Notes under the pieces: generated by a model
Database searches by the model: none
What the model was told of the DNA's origin: nothing
What the model saw: the letters and a program-made list of their open reading frames with translations, nothing else
Program-made: the position numbers and the translations under genes
Origin: Serratia proteamaculans
Lineage (GTDB): Bacteria > Pseudomonadota > Gammaproteobacteria > Enterobacterales > Enterobacteriaceae
NCBI RefSeq assembly: GCF_013337185.1
Contig: NZ_SWDE01000001.1
Coordinates: 744,001-808,000, forward strand
Direction: 5' to 3'
DNA: 64,000 nt
In this document: one piece after another, positions 26,551 through 36,173 of the stretch
Position numbering within the stretch: the stretch's first letter is position 1
Layout: each line of letters begins with the position of its first letter

Positions 26551-27245
26551 GTGAAGCCAAAGATCTGATTGTCCAGGGGCTGTGGAAGAACAACTCCGCG
26601 CTGGTGCAATTGCTGGGGATGTGCCCGCTGCTGGCCGTGACTTCGACCGTCACCAACGCCCTCGGGCTGGGGCTGGCGACCACGCTGGTACTGATACTGA
26701 CCAATACCTCGATATCCGCCGTGCGCCGCTGGGTACCGAATGAAGTCCGTATCCCGATTTACGTAATGATCATCGCTGCCGCGGTGAGCATCGTGCAAAT
26801 GCTGATCAATGCCTATGCCTTCGGCCTTTACCAGTCGTTGGGGATCTTTATCCCGCTGATCGTCACCAACTGTATCGTGGTCGGCCGCGCCGAAGCGGTA
26901 GCCTCTAAAAAACCGGTCGGTCTGTCCGCACTGGACGGGCTGGCGATTGGTCTGGGGGCTACCGGCGTGATGGTGACGCTGGGTGCGATGCGTGAGCTAC
27001 TGGGTAACGGTACCCTGTTCGACGGTGCCGATATGCTGCTGGGCAGTTGGGCCAAGGTACTGCGGATTGAGGTGGTTCACTTCGACAGCCCTTTCCTGCT
27101 GGCGATGCTGCCACCGGGTGCCTTTATTGGTCTGGGCCTGTTGTTGGCGGTTAAATACCTGATTGACGAAAGGATGAAGGCGCGTACGGCCAAAGCGTTA
27201 CTGGCCGAACCGGCGCAGGGACAAGGACAGGCAGAGAAAGCATAA
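26547..27245 (+). CDS. rsxE: Electron transport complex subunit RsxE (RnfE)
   Basis: A 232-residue membrane protein homologous to RsxA. It has six helices and the mirrored motifs [17 protein letters not shown] and [13 protein letters not shown], whose cysteines would complete the intramembrane iron-sulfur site. It overlaps rsxG by four bases and nth by one base, so translation of the DNA repair gene is coupled to the complex, as in E. coli. Confidence 0.95.
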   Translation: MSEAKDLIVQGLWKNNSALVQLLGMCPLLAVTSTVTNALGLGLATTLVLILTNTSISAVRRWVPNEVRIPIYVMIIAAAVSIVQMLINAYAFGLYQSLGIFIPLIVTNCIVVGRAEAVASKKPVGLSALDGLAIGLGATGVMVTLGAMRELLGNGTLFDGADMLLGSWAKVLRIEVVHFDSPFLLAMLPPGAFIGLGLLLAVKYLIDERMKARTAKALLAEPAQGQGQAEKA

Positions 27246-27886
27246 TGAATAAGCAAAAACGGCTGGAAATTCTTACCCGACTACGTGACAACGATCCACA
27301 CCCGACCACCGAGCTGGTGTACACCACGCCGTTTGAGCTGCTGATTGCCGTGCTGCTGTCCGCGCAGGCGACCGACGTCAGCGTCAACAAGGCCACCGCC
27401 AAGCTTTATCCGGTGGCCAATACGCCGGCCGCCATGCTGGCTCTGGGCGTCGATGGGGTTAAAGGCTATATCAAGACCATCGGCCTGTTTAACAGCAAGG
27501 CCGAAAACGTGATCAAAACCTGCCGCATGCTGCTGGAATTGCACGGCGGCGAGGTACCGGAAGATCGTGCGGCGCTGGAGGCTCTGCCTGGCGTCGGCCG
27601 CAAAACCGCCAACGTGGTGCTCAATACGGCCTTTGGCTGGCCGACCATTGCCGTCGATACCCATATCTTCCGCGTTTGTAACCGCACTAATTTCGCACCG
27701 GGCAAAAATGTCGATCTGGTTGAAGAGAAGCTGCTGAAGGTGGTGCCGGCGGAGTTCAAGGTTGATTGCCACCACTGGTTGATCCTGCACGGCCGCTATA
27801 CCTGCATCGCACGTAAACCCCGCTGCGGCTCCTGCATGATTGAAGACCTCTGCGAGTTTAAAGAGAAGGTTTATCCCGACGCCTGA
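27245..27886 (+). CDS. nth: Endonuclease III
   Basis: A 213-residue DNA glycosylase/AP lyase for oxidised pyrimidines. The helix-hairpin-helix LPGVGRKTANVVL supplies the catalytic lysine, VDTHIFRV the catalytic aspartate, and the C-terminal C-x6-C-x2-C-x5-C cluster (CIARKPRCGSCMIEDLC) binds 4Fe-4S. E. coli Nth has 211 residues. It is the last gene of the rsx operon. Confidence 0.97.
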   Translation: MNKQKRLEILTRLRDNDPHPTTELVYTTPFELLIAVLLSAQATDVSVNKATAKLYPVANTPAAMLALGVDGVKGYIKTIGLFNSKAENVIKTCRMLLELHGGEVPEDRAALEALPGVGRKTANVVLNTAFGWPTIAVDTHIFRVCNRTNFAPGKNVDLVEEKLLKVVPAEFKVDCHHWLILHGRYTCIARKPRCGSCMIEDLCEFKEKVYPDA

Positions 27887-27891
27887 TCTCG

Positions 27892-27914
27892 AGGGGCGCA
27901 CTCATCGCCCCTTT
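27892..27914 (+). terminator. Terminator after nth
   Basis: AGGGGCG (27892-27898) pairs with CGCCCCT (27906-27912) around a seven-base loop and is followed by TTT. It closes the rsxDGE-nth transcript. Confidence 0.6.
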
Positions 27915-28484
27915 CAGCCCCGCCACTGACCTGGTTTTTATCGGAAATGTGATATCAAGCAGCAGTAACCTTGGTGTTTCCACGGATTTTAGTGAAAAAC
28001 TCACTTCCCGCTTATTTTCAAGCGAAAAATTAGTCAAAAATTGCGGCAAGTCTCACGTTTTGACGATCACATTGTCGTCACAACCGCCAGAGCCGTTTTC
28101 CCAAATTTCTAAAATTTTACAAAAACCGCCATATGCACAACATTCCAATGGATTATTCACCACACCTATTGATATGAACCATCAAAAACCAATGCAGCAG
28201 AATATATCACTGTTTAAATTCCGTATAGCTTTTAATCAAAACAAAAACTCGGCAAAGCAAACAAAGTCGAAAGTTAATGCTGCATAACATTTGCAACATG
28301 GTCGTTTCACTTCGTGAGCGTTATATGTAACAGAATATGACAAACGCCTTGCCTCGTTGACAAAGATAGTGAACATTAACCGCCGTCATCCCATCCTATA
28401 ACAACGCAGAAGGATGCAGTCCTGCATCACCTTTTGCAATTTCCCGTCTTTCTGAGTCGGGGCAGTGAAAAATCAGAGGTACCA
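27915..28484 (+). promoter_or_regulatory. Long upstream region of dtpA
   Basis: About 570 bases without a convincing gene; the 112-codon frame at 27949-28287 is low-complexity and AT-rich with no family match. A consensus -35 TTGACA occurs at about 28358. A leader hairpin, GATGCA/TGCATC (28413-28428), precedes CTTTT 55 bases before the start codon. AT-rich DNA upstream could bind OmpR, which controls dtpA in E. coli, but no site is clear. Confidence 0.4.
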
Positions 28485-30005
28485 GTGTCAACTGCAAACA
28501 ACAACAGCGAACATCCTGAAAGCGTGAGTCTCAACGCCTTCAAACAACCTAAAGCGTTTTACCTGATCTTCTCCATCGAACTCTGGGAACGTTTTGGTTA
28601 TTACGGCCTGCAAGGCATCATGGCAGTTTATCTGGTCAAGATGCTGGGTCTGAGTGAAGCCGACTCGATTACCCTGTTCTCCTCCTTCAGTGCGCTGGTG
28701 TATGGCTTCGTTGCCATCGGCGGCTGGCTTGGGGACAAAGTGCTGGGCTCCAAGCGCGTGATCGTGCTGGGTGCGCTGGTGCTGGCCGTCGGCTATGCCA
28801 TGGTGGCCTACTCCGGCCATGAGATTTTCTGGGTGTACCTGGGTATGGCGACCATCGCCGTAGGTAGCGGCCTGTTCAAAGCCAACCCTTCCTCCCTGCT
28901 GTCAACCTGCTACGAGAAAGACGATCCGCGTTTGGACGGTGCATTCACCATGTACTATATGTCCGTCAACATCGGTTCTTTCCTGTCGATGTTGGCCACC
29001 CCGTGGCTGGCAGTGAAATATGGCTGGAGCGTCGCGTTCTCACTGAGCGTTGTGGGTATGCTGATCACCCTGGTTAACTTTATGGTGTGTCACAAGTGGG
29101 TGAAGAACCACGGTTCCAAGCCTGACTTCAAACCACTGCACATACAGAAACTGCTGATGGTGCTGGTTGGCGTGGTTGCGCTGGTCGCCATTTCAAGCTG
29201 GCTGCTGCACAACCAGGTGGTTGCCCGCTGGGCGCTGGCGCTGATCTCCATCGGCATCGTGATCGTATTCGCTAAAGAAGCCTTTGCCCTGCACGGTGCG
29301 GCACGTCGCAAGATGATCGTTGCCTTCCTGCTGATGCTGGAAGCGGTGGTATTCTTCGTGCTGTACGCCCAGATGCCAACCTCGTTGAACTTCTTCGCTA
29401 TCCATAACGTTGAGCACAATATCCTGGGTCTGGCGTTCGAACCTGAGCAGTATCAGGCACTGAACCCATTCTGGATCATGCTGGCCAGCCCGATTCTGGC
29501 GGCCCTGTATAACAAGATGGGCGACCGTCTGCCGATGCCGCACAAGTTCGCCTTCGGTATGATCCTGTGCTCCGGTGCCTTCCTGGTGTTGCCTTGGGGT
29601 GCCAGCTTCGCCAATGAACAGGGTATCGTTTCGGTTAACTGGTTGATCCTGAGCTATGCGCTGCAGAGTATCGGCGAACTGATGATCTCCGGCCTGGGTC
29701 TGGCCATGGTCGCACAGCTGGTGCCGCAACGCCTGATGGGCTTTATCATGGGCTCCTGGTTCCTGACCACTGCCGCCGCCGCGCTGATTGCCGGTAAGGT
29801 CGCTGGCCTGACTGCCGTGCCTGCCAACATCAACGATGCGCACGCTTCTCTGGCTATCTACAGCCACGTGTTTATGCAAATCGGTATCGCCACCGCCGTC
29901 ATCGCCATTCTGATGATGCTGACCGCGCCGAAGCTGTATCGCATGACGCTGGACACCGCAGAAGATACCGAGAAGAAAGCTCAGGCGGCCGCTATCGCCA
30001 ACTGA
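28485..30005 (+). CDS. dtpA: Dipeptide/tripeptide permease DtpA (TppB)
   Basis: A 506-residue proton-coupled peptide transporter of the POT/PTR family with about 14 helices. Signatures include ExxERFxYYG ([13 protein letters not shown], proton-coupling), [13 protein letters not shown] and [12 protein letters not shown]. The N terminus aligns with E. coli MSTANQK if the GTG at 28485 is used; AGAGG five bases upstream supports it. An in-frame ATG at 28434 would add 17 residues not found in the family. It follows nth, as in E. coli. Confidence 0.94.
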   Translation: MSTANNNSEHPESVSLNAFKQPKAFYLIFSIELWERFGYYGLQGIMAVYLVKMLGLSEADSITLFSSFSALVYGFVAIGGWLGDKVLGSKRVIVLGALVLAVGYAMVAYSGHEIFWVYLGMATIAVGSGLFKANPSSLLSTCYEKDDPRLDGAFTMYYMSVNIGSFLSMLATPWLAVKYGWSVAFSLSVVGMLITLVNFMVCHKWVKNHGSKPDFKPLHIQKLLMVLVGVVALVAISSWLLHNQVVARWALALISIGIVIVFAKEAFALHGAARRKMIVAFLLMLEAVVFFVLYAQMPTSLNFFAIHNVEHNILGLAFEPEQYQALNPFWIMLASPILAALYNKMGDRLPMPHKFAFGMILCSGAFLVLPWGASFANEQGIVSVNWLILSYALQSIGELMISGLGLAMVAQLVPQRLMGFIMGSWFLTTAAAALIAGKVAGLTAVPANINDAHASLAIYSHVFMQIGIATAVIAILMMLTAPKLYRMTLDTAEDTEKKAQAAAIAN

Positions 30006-30030
30006 TTGCTGACAGGGTTTCAGACAGGTA

Positions 30031-30067
30031 AAAAAAAGCCGGGGCATTAATTTGCCCCGGCTTTTTT
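30031..30067. terminator. Strong bidirectional terminator after dtpA
   Basis: A7-GCCGGGGCA pairs with TGCCCCGGC-T6 around TTAATT. It serves dtpA on the plus strand and the S9 peptidase gene on the minus strand. Confidence 0.9.
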
Positions 30068-30085
30068 ATGTCAGCGCCCTGCGGT

Positions 30086-32254
30086 TTAGGCTGTGGATTT
30101 AGCGCTCAGATTGACCCACATAAATTCACTGACCAGTGCGCCGTGGAATGCGGCCTGTTTCTTGTCCGCCGCGGCGCTGTGCCCGCCTTCGGTATTCTCA
30201 TAGAAGTAGGCCTGCGGATACCCCATCTGCTGCATGCGTGCCGCCATTTTACGGGCGTGCGACGGGTTAACCCGATCGTCACTGGTGGCGGTATAAAACA
30301 GCACCGGCGGGTAGGCCACACCGGCTTTGATATTGTGATACGGCGAGAAGGTTTTGATGTAGGCCCATTCTTCCGCCTTGCTCGGGTCGCCGTATTCGGC
30401 AATCCAGGAAGCACCGGCAGAAAGTTGGGTATAGCGTTGCATATCCAACAACGGCACTTCACAGACAATGCAGCCGAACAGCTGCGGGTATAACGTCAGC
30501 ATATTGCCCACCAGCAAGCCACCGTTACTGCCGCCGCGCGCCCCCAGATGTTGTGACGATGTCACTTTTCGCGCAATCAAATCTTCCGCCACTGCGGCAA
30601 AATCCTCATAGGCGCGATGGCGATTTTGCTTTAACGCCGCCTGGTGCCAGGCCGGACCATACTCACCGCCACCACGAATATTCGCCACCACATACACCCC
30701 ACCGCGTTCCAGCCAGGCCGGTGCTTTTGCCCCCATGTAACCCGGCAATAGCGACACCTCGAACCCGCCATAGCCATACAGCAAGGTTGGGTTACTGCCG
30801 TCCAGCTTGATGCCCTTGGCTGAAATTTGGAAATACGGCACCCGCGTGCCGTCTTTAGACTTGGTGAAATGCTGGCTGACCTGATAGCCGCTGGCATCAA
30901 AGTCCTGTGGCCCCTGCTTGAGCAGCTCTGCCTCACCGCCGTCGAGATTGCCCAGATACAGCGAAGTCGGTTGCAGGAATCCGCTGATGGTCAGGAAATA
31001 ATCGTTGGTTTCGTCATCGACGCCGCCAGCGGAAATAGTGCTAATTGCCCCCGGTTTGCCCAGTGGCTTGCGCTGCCAGGTTTTTCCCTGCGGTGTCAGG
31101 ACTTCCAGTCGGTTGACCACGTTGTCCATGATGCTGAGGATCAGGTGGTCACGGGTACCACTGTAGCCGCTCAGCGCCGCCTGTGCGGTCGGGGCAAATA
31201 ACACCGTCAGCTCACGCTTGCCCGCCAGATAGTCGTCGAAATGGGCCGCCAGCAGTGAGCCCGAAGGATAGCGCGTTCCGCCCACTTCCCAGTCACTGCT
31301 CGGTTTAATCAATATCCACTCGCGGTGCGTGCTGAACTCGGCATCGGCGGGAATGTCGATTTTGACCTGTTGATCTTGCTCATTGAGCAGATAGGTTTCA
31401 CGGCGATAGAAATCCAGACTGCGGCCCACGTAGTTCCGTTCAAATCCCGGCGTCTGGTCGTGGTAAGCAAACACCGTCATATCCTGCGGTTGCGCCTCAT
31501 ACAGCGTCTGAGCGGCACTCAGCGGTGTACCGCGCCGCCAGCGTTTGGCAATGCGCGCATAGCCGGACTGAGTCATCGAGCCTGCGCCGAAATCAGTGGC
31601 GATAAACAGCGTGTCTTTATCAATCCACGAGGCCTGGCTTTTCGCTACCGGCAGCACAAAGCCGTCTTTGACAAACTCTTTGCTGACCAGATCAAACTCA
31701 CGGATTTCGGTGGCATCACCGCCATCCGGCGACAGTTCCAGCAGGCAATAACGGTATTCCGGTGCCAACGACTGCGAGCCGTGGAATACCCAGTCTTTGC
31801 CCTCCGCCTTGCCCAGAGCGTCAATATCCAGCACCGTTTCCCAAACCGGCTTGGCTTTACGGTATTCCTGCAAGGTGGTGCGTCGCCATAAGCCACGCGG
31901 ATTGGTTTGATCCTGCCAGAAGTTGTAATAGAAATCGCCGCGCTTGGCGACCCACGGAATTTGGCTCTCTTTATTGAGAATATCCAGCACCTGTTTTTCC
32001 ACCCGCTGGAAGCCTTCGCCCTGGGCAAAGCGCGCGGTGGTGCGCTGATTTTCCTGTTTGATCCACGCCTGTGCGGCCTTGCCCTGCAGCTCTTCCAGCC
32101 ATAAAAATTCATCGGTGGCGCTGGCGCCGCCTTCTGCCGCCATCGCCAGGCGGATACTGTTAGGTAATGAAGTCATCGCGAATACGGCTCCTGCAGTTTG
32201 GGCACTGAGTTTAAGAAACTGGCGGCGGTTACTGTGGTTGATGGGCAAAATCAA
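30086..32254 (-). CDS. Prolyl oligopeptidase-family (S9A) serine peptidase with Tat signal
   Basis: A 722-residue enzyme. The N terminus SNRRQFLKLSAQTAGAV matches the twin-arginine export consensus, with probable cleavage after AMA near residue 39, so folded export to the periplasm is expected. A beta-propeller-like region (about 100-450) precedes the alpha/beta-hydrolase domain. The nucleophile serine is in GGSNGG, the aspartate in TSDDRVNP and the histidine in EGGHSAA. Enterobacterial oligopeptidase B is cytoplasmic, so this is a different S9A member. It would degrade short proline-containing peptides, which is an inference. Confidence 0.87.
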   Translation of the reverse strand: MILPINHSNRRQFLKLSAQTAGAVFAMTSLPNSIRLAMAAEGGASATDEFLWLEELQGKAAQAWIKQENQRTTARFAQGEGFQRVEKQVLDILNKESQIPWVAKRGDFYYNFWQDQTNPRGLWRRTTLQEYRKAKPVWETVLDIDALGKAEGKDWVFHGSQSLAPEYRYCLLELSPDGGDATEIREFDLVSKEFVKDGFVLPVAKSQASWIDKDTLFIATDFGAGSMTQSGYARIAKRWRRGTPLSAAQTLYEAQPQDMTVFAYHDQTPGFERNYVGRSLDFYRRETYLLNEQDQQVKIDIPADAEFSTHREWILIKPSSDWEVGGTRYPSGSLLAAHFDDYLAGKRELTVLFAPTAQAALSGYSGTRDHLILSIMDNVVNRLEVLTPQGKTWQRKPLGKPGAISTISAGGVDDETNDYFLTISGFLQPTSLYLGNLDGGEAELLKQGPQDFDASGYQVSQHFTKSKDGTRVPYFQISAKGIKLDGSNPTLLYGYGGFEVSLLPGYMGAKAPAWLERGGVYVVANIRGGGEYGPAWHQAALKQNRHRAYEDFAAVAEDLIARKVTSSQHLGARGGSNGGLLVGNMLTLYPQLFGCIVCEVPLLDMQRYTQLSAGASWIAEYGDPSKAEEWAYIKTFSPYHNIKAGVAYPPVLFYTATSDDRVNPSHARKMAARMQQMGYPQAYFYENTEGGHSAAADKKQAAFHGALVSEFMWVNLSAKSTA

Positions 32255-32340
32255 ACTCCCTTTGACAGTTAATACGAATCATTTTCAATAAAGTAGGCGT
32301 TTGGCGGGGCCGAGTCAAAGCCTGCGCCCACACCGTTGAG

Positions 32341-32904
32341 TCAAAATTTAGGATAGTGGATCAGATCGTGAATGCGCACAGTCTGTTGACTGGTATTACG
32401 GTAAGCGTGGGGCCGGTCGGCCTGAAAGCGCATCGCCTCACCCTGGGTCAGATGGTGCCACTGGCCGTCAACCGCCAGCTCCAGTTCACCGCTGATGACA
32501 ATCACGTGTTCAATCACTCCCGGCTCGTGTGCCGAAGACTCGCTGAGCGCGCCCGGCGCCAGGTCGATAACGAACATGTCAAAACCCAGTTGCCGGTCGA
32601 ACGGAAACAGCGGCACCACCCGCATGTCGGCGTTGCCTTGGTTGAACACCGGAGCATCGCCATAGCGATGTAGCGTGGCTTGCTGTTGCAACGGTGAGAT
32701 CTCCAGAAAGGCGGAAAAAGCCACGTTAAAACCGGTGGCGATTTTCCACAAGGTTGCCACCGTCGGGCTGGATTCTCCCCGTTCGATCTGCCCCAGCATC
32801 GCCTTGCTGACGCCGGTGTTTTCGGCAGCCTGTGCCAGGCTCCAGCCGCGCTGCATACGCAGCGAACGAAGCGTTTGTGCCAGATGGCCAGACAGTTCCT
32901 GCAT
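32341..32904 (-). CDS. ydcN: XRE-cupin transcriptional regulator YdcN
   Basis: A 187-residue regulator. The N-terminal XRE helix-turn-helix (residues 8-62, GVSKAMLGQIERGESSPTVATLWKIA) is joined to a C-terminal cupin domain with SESSAHEPGVIEHV and HAYRN. It matches E. coli YdcN, which is also divergent from ydcO. Two near-perfect palindromes in the shared promoter are the likely operators. The ligand is unknown, perhaps an aromatic acid given the transporter next door. Confidence 0.92.
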   Translation of the reverse strand: MQELSGHLAQTLRSLRMQRGWSLAQAAENTGVSKAMLGQIERGESSPTVATLWKIATGFNVAFSAFLEISPLQQQATLHRYGDAPVFNQGNADMRVVPLFPFDRQLGFDMFVIDLAPGALSESSAHEPGVIEHVIVISGELELAVDGQWHHLTQGEAMRFQADRPHAYRNTSQQTVRIHDLIHYPKF

Positions 32905-32943
32905 GTTTTTCTCCCCTGATAGTGCGGCTGATTATAGCCACTT

Positions 32944-32997
32944 GTGCGCTATAACGCACGGTGCTATGCTCGCCGCTTATCGTGCGTTATAACGCAC
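32944..32997. promoter_or_regulatory. Twin 16-bp palindromic operators, ydcN/ydcO
   Basis: GTGCGCTATAACGCAC (32944-32959) and GTGCGTTATAACGCAC (32982-32997) differ at one position and are 38 bases apart centre to centre. The second is a perfect palindrome. They lie between the divergent starts of ydcN and ydcO, so YdcN dimers probably bind here to control both genes. Confidence 0.75.
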
Positions 32998-33017
32998 AAC
33001 TTTTGTCGGAGTGTGCC

Positions 33018-34211
33018 ATGCGCCCAGCCATCTCTCTGCGTCATCTGTCTCTGCCTGCCGTTATGGCCGGGTTTGTTGCGGTATTGGTCGGCTATACCAG
33101 TTCTGCTGCCATTATCTTCCAGGCGGCTGCCGCTGCCGGCGCTACCCCCTTGCAGATTGGCAGCTGGCTGAGCATGTTGGGGCTGGGAATGGGCATTACC
33201 TCGCTCGGGCTTTCGCTGTATTACCGCACGCCGATTCTGACCGCCTGGTCGACCCCTGGTGCAGCGCTGCTGGTCACCAGCCTGCCCGGCACGTCGATTA
33301 ACGAAGCGATTGGCGTGTTTATCTTTGCCTCCGGGCTGATCCTACTGTGCGGCGTGACCGGGCTGTTCGCCCGGCTGATGGATTATATTCCGCAGGCTAT
33401 TTCGGCGGCGATGCTGGCGGGGATCCTGCTGCGCTTTGGCCTGGATGCATTTGCCTCGCTGCAGGTCAATTTCGTACTCAGCGCCGCAATGGGGCTGGTG
33501 TATCTGGTGACGCGGCGTTATCTGGCGCGTTATGCGATTGTACTGACGCTGCTGGCCGGGCTGGCGATTGCGGCGCTGCAGGGCAACATTCATCTTTCGC
33601 AACAGCCGCTGGCGTTCGCCATGCCGGAATTTATTACGCCGCATTTTAGCTGGTCGACACTGCTGGGGATTGGCGTGCCGTTCTTCGTGGTCACCATGGC
33701 GTCACAAAACGCCCCCGGTATTGCCACGCTAAAGGCGGCCGGCTACCACGTCCCTACCTCACCGTTAATTAGCTGGACGGCGTTGACCGCACTGCTGCTG
33801 GCCCCATTCGGTGGGTTTTCGGTGTGTATTGCCGCCATTACTGCCGCCATTTGTATGGGGCCGGACGTACACCCGAATCCACAGCGCCGCTACATGGCAG
33901 CCGTCGCCGCCGGGGTGTTTTATCTGCTGGCCGGTCTGTTTGGCGGCGTTATCGGTATGTTGTTCAGCGCCTTGCCCGTGGCCCTGATCCACACCATTGC
34001 CGGGCTGGCCCTGCTGGGCACCATCGCCGGCAGTCTGCAACGCGCACTGCAGGATGAAAAGCAACGCGACGCCGCACTGATCGCCTTTTTGATCACCGCG
34101 TCCGGCGTGACGCTGCTCGGCGTCGGCTCTGCATTCTGGGGGATTATTGGCGGCGCAATTGCCCATATCATCCTGTCGTTACCGCAACGCCCAGCTAAGT
34201 CAGCAGATTGA
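33018..34211 (+). CDS. ydcO: Benzoate/H+ symporter family transporter YdcO (BenE)
   Basis: A 397-residue inner-membrane protein with about 12 hydrophobic segments, of the BenE family. FVVTMASQNAPGIATLKAAGY is the characteristic block, and the region around GGFSVCIAAITAAI matches BenE/YdcO. The substrate of YdcO is not established; BenE of Acinetobacter takes up benzoate. GGAG before the ATG at 33018 sets the start; the frame opens at 32961 inside the operator. Its end overlaps the convergent DUF2000 gene by 17 bases. Confidence 0.92.
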   Translation: MRPAISLRHLSLPAVMAGFVAVLVGYTSSAAIIFQAAAAAGATPLQIGSWLSMLGLGMGITSLGLSLYYRTPILTAWSTPGAALLVTSLPGTSINEAIGVFIFASGLILLCGVTGLFARLMDYIPQAISAAMLAGILLRFGLDAFASLQVNFVLSAAMGLVYLVTRRYLARYAIVLTLLAGLAIAALQGNIHLSQQPLAFAMPEFITPHFSWSTLLGIGVPFFVVTMASQNAPGIATLKAAGYHVPTSPLISWTALTALLLAPFGGFSVCIAAITAAICMGPDVHPNPQRRYMAAVAAGVFYLLAGLFGGVIGMLFSALPVALIHTIAGLALLGTIAGSLQRALQDEKQRDAALIAFLITASGVTLLGVGSAFWGIIGGAIAHIILSLPQRPAKSAD

Positions 34212-34629
34212 GTTTAGCCGTCAACTTACGCACGGTTTTCTTCTCACCGGCCAACGCGATACCCAATAAACGCCATTCGGAACTTGGCCGGTTGGCGACG
34301 CTGGCGCGGAATTGGGCATAATTGGTGGTTTGCTGGCCATCAACCGGGAACAGGATCCGGTCTACTTCCGCTGCGCGCGGCTGTTGCAACAGAGCGCCCA
34401 GTTGCTCCTCACTGGCCGCCAGCACGCTGATGCCTATCGGGATTAACCCCGGCCAACATTGCCCCTGGCTGTCAGCCAACACCTCGCCCACCAACATCGG
34501 ATGGCGTTGTCCCAGCGTTAACGCCAGTACCGCTGCCGCATTGGCAATATTACCCAGCGGCAAATCCTGATTAATCACAATTACGCAGCGCTCGGCGCTG
34601 ATCATTCCTGGGGAGATCACTTCCATCAT
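34195..34629 (-). CDS. DUF2000 family protein
   Basis: A 144-residue soluble protein matching the DUF2000 family: RCVIVINQDLPLGNIANAAAVLALTLG at the N terminus and a WRLLGIALAGEKKTVRKLT ending. Family structures resemble peptidyl-tRNA hydrolase II, but function is unknown. It lies 49 bases downstream of the AraC-type regulator on the same strand, a pairing seen in other genomes. Two ATGs are adjacent at the start. Its 3' end overlaps ydcO. Confidence 0.78.
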   Translation of the reverse strand: MMEVISPGMISAERCVIVINQDLPLGNIANAAAVLALTLGQRHPMLVGEVLADSQGQCWPGLIPIGISVLAASEEQLGALLQQPRAAEVDRILFPVDGQQTTNYAQFRASVANRPSSEWRLLGIALAGEKKTVRKLTAKLNLLT

Positions 34630-34678
34630 TGGGTTTCCTGTCGATAAGTCAGCCTGCAGGATACCCAGCCGCGACGGC

Positions 34679-35515
34679 TTAATCTGGAAGGTTTGTGCAC
34701 AGTTTACGGTAATGCGCCGGGGTCAGACGATAGGCGCGCTGGAACCAGCGGCCCAGGTGGCTTTGATCGGCAAAACCCAGTTGTGCCGCCACGTCAATCG
34801 GCTTTGCCCCTGTGGCTAAAAGCCGTCGCGCCTGCGCCAACCGAAGCTGAACCAAATAGGCATGGGGCGGCAAACCAAAAGTCTGGCGGAACAGGCGGGT
34901 CAGACGGAACCGATCCAGCCCGGTTAACGCCGTCAGCGTTTCCATACGAATATCCTGATGGCTATTGGCATGCAGATAATCACGGATGCGCCGCGCCTGA
35001 TAGCCGGAAGTTTCACTCGGCAACGATCGCCGCCAATGCACATGCCGGGTCAGGCCGCACAGCAGGTTATCCAACGCAAATTGACGCTGCAATTCTCCCT
35101 CAGCCTGTTGCTGTAACTGCGAGAAAGCCCGCATCGTTACCTGTGCCAGTAGCCGATCGTCAGACAGCGTGGCAGCGAAACTAAGGCAGAAGCTGTCAGG
35201 CACCTCGGCAAATAACTGGCGTAGCTGTAGATCCAGCCATTGCGGATTGAGGTACAGCATCTGGTAGGTGAAACCTTCTTCTGCCGGCGCATCACCGTCA
35301 TGCAACTCCCCAGGCTCCAGCAAAAAAACCTGGCCCGGCGTACTGCGATGACGCTGACTTCGGCAGTGGAACTGCTGCACGCCCTGCTCGGTGACCCCCA
35401 CCAGGTAATCATCATGCCAGTGGGGGTCATAGGCATGCGCATGCCCGCCAAAATGGGCGCGGATCAACTCTATGCCGGTCGGCCGGTCTTTCTTTAATTC
35501 GATCCAGCTGCTCAT
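34679..35515 (-). CDS. AraC-family transcriptional regulator
   Basis: A ~278-residue protein with an N-terminal AraC_binding cupin (HWHDDYLVGVTEQG, FLLEPGELHDGD) and a C-terminal double helix-turn-helix (LDRFRLTRLFRQTFGLPPHAYL and DVAAQLGFADQSHLGRWFQRAYRLTPAHYR). The frame extends to 35608; the ATG at 35515 (MSSWIELKKD) fits family starts, though its ribosome site (GGGCGG) is weak and an ATG at 35548 is possible. It probably controls itself and the DUF2000 gene. The ligand is unknown. Confidence 0.8.
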   Translation of the reverse strand: MSSWIELKKDRPTGIELIRAHFGGHAHAYDPHWHDDYLVGVTEQGVQQFHCRSQRHRSTPGQVFLLEPGELHDGDAPAEEGFTYQMLYLNPQWLDLQLRQLFAEVPDSFCLSFAATLSDDRLLAQVTMRAFSQLQQQAEGELQRQFALDNLLCGLTRHVHWRRSLPSETSGYQARRIRDYLHANSHQDIRMETLTALTGLDRFRLTRLFRQTFGLPPHAYLVQLRLAQARRLLATGAKPIDVAAQLGFADQSHLGRWFQRAYRLTPAHYRKLCTNLPD

Positions 35516-35684
35516 CGCCGCCCTATTTTCGTTAAGCCAACCTTTCATATAGCAGATGTCCCCCCCGGCGTCTGGAACAAATGTGCGCGCCGGAGTTACA
35601 GACGTCATTTTCCCCTTTGGCGATCTTCTGCTTAAATGAGAGAGGGACGAACGTTGCCCTCCAGGGATCGTTAAGGGAGTTTCT

Positions 35685-36173
35685 ATGCCATCTTCTGCGC
35701 AGATTGACCTGATTCAACAGATAGACGCCGCGTACCGCCACTGGACAGGTGACGGATTGCCCGGCCCACAGGCCGCAGTTGGCGAACGATGGTCCTGGCT
35801 GCATCAACAAGCACCCTACAGCCTGCTGGCCCACACCGGCGGCGGCGATCCGGTGTTTATTTATGCTAACCACTGCGCACAGCAGTGCTTTGGCTATTCC
35901 TTCGATGAGTTTATCGCGCTGCCTTCCCGCTTGAGCGCTTCTCCGGCAGACCGTGCAGAACGTCAGCAATTGCTGGATAAGGTCACTGAACAAGGCATCG
36001 CGCAGGGATATCGTGGCCTGCGCGTCGATAAATTCGGCGACACCTTCACCATTTATGACTGCGAGGTGTGGCAGACTCCCGACGGTGGCCAGGCCGCGCT
36101 GTTCTGGCCACAGCCAAAACGCCGGCCGGGCTGGTATGGCCATCAGGAACAGGTGAACAATGCAAGAAGATAA
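35685..36173 (+). CDS. MEKHLA domain protein
   Basis: A 162-residue protein. GGGDPVFIYANHCAQQCFGY and FIALPSRLSASPADRAERQQLL are the signature of the MEKHLA domain, a PAS-related fold first named in plant HD-ZIP III factors and found alone in bacteria. It may sense light, redox or a small ligand; no function is established. It overlaps the O-methyltransferase gene by 14 bases, implying coupling. Confidence 0.8.
   Translation: MPSSAQIDLIQQIDAAYRHWTGDGLPGPQAAVGERWSWLHQQAPYSLLAHTGGGDPVFIYANHCAQQCFGYSFDEFIALPSRLSASPADRAERQQLLDKVTEQGIAQGYRGLRVDKFGDTFTIYDCEVWQTPDGGQAALFWPQPKRRPGWYGHQEQVNNARR

Noticed and set aside
27949-28287. 112-codon frame between nth and dtpA
   Set aside because: AT-rich, low-complexity, poly-K/S/N content with no ribosome site or homology; treated as promoter DNA.
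28434-28484. ATG start for dtpA at 28434
   Set aside because: It would add 17 residues absent from the family; the GTG at 28485 has a ribosome site and matches the E. coli N terminus.
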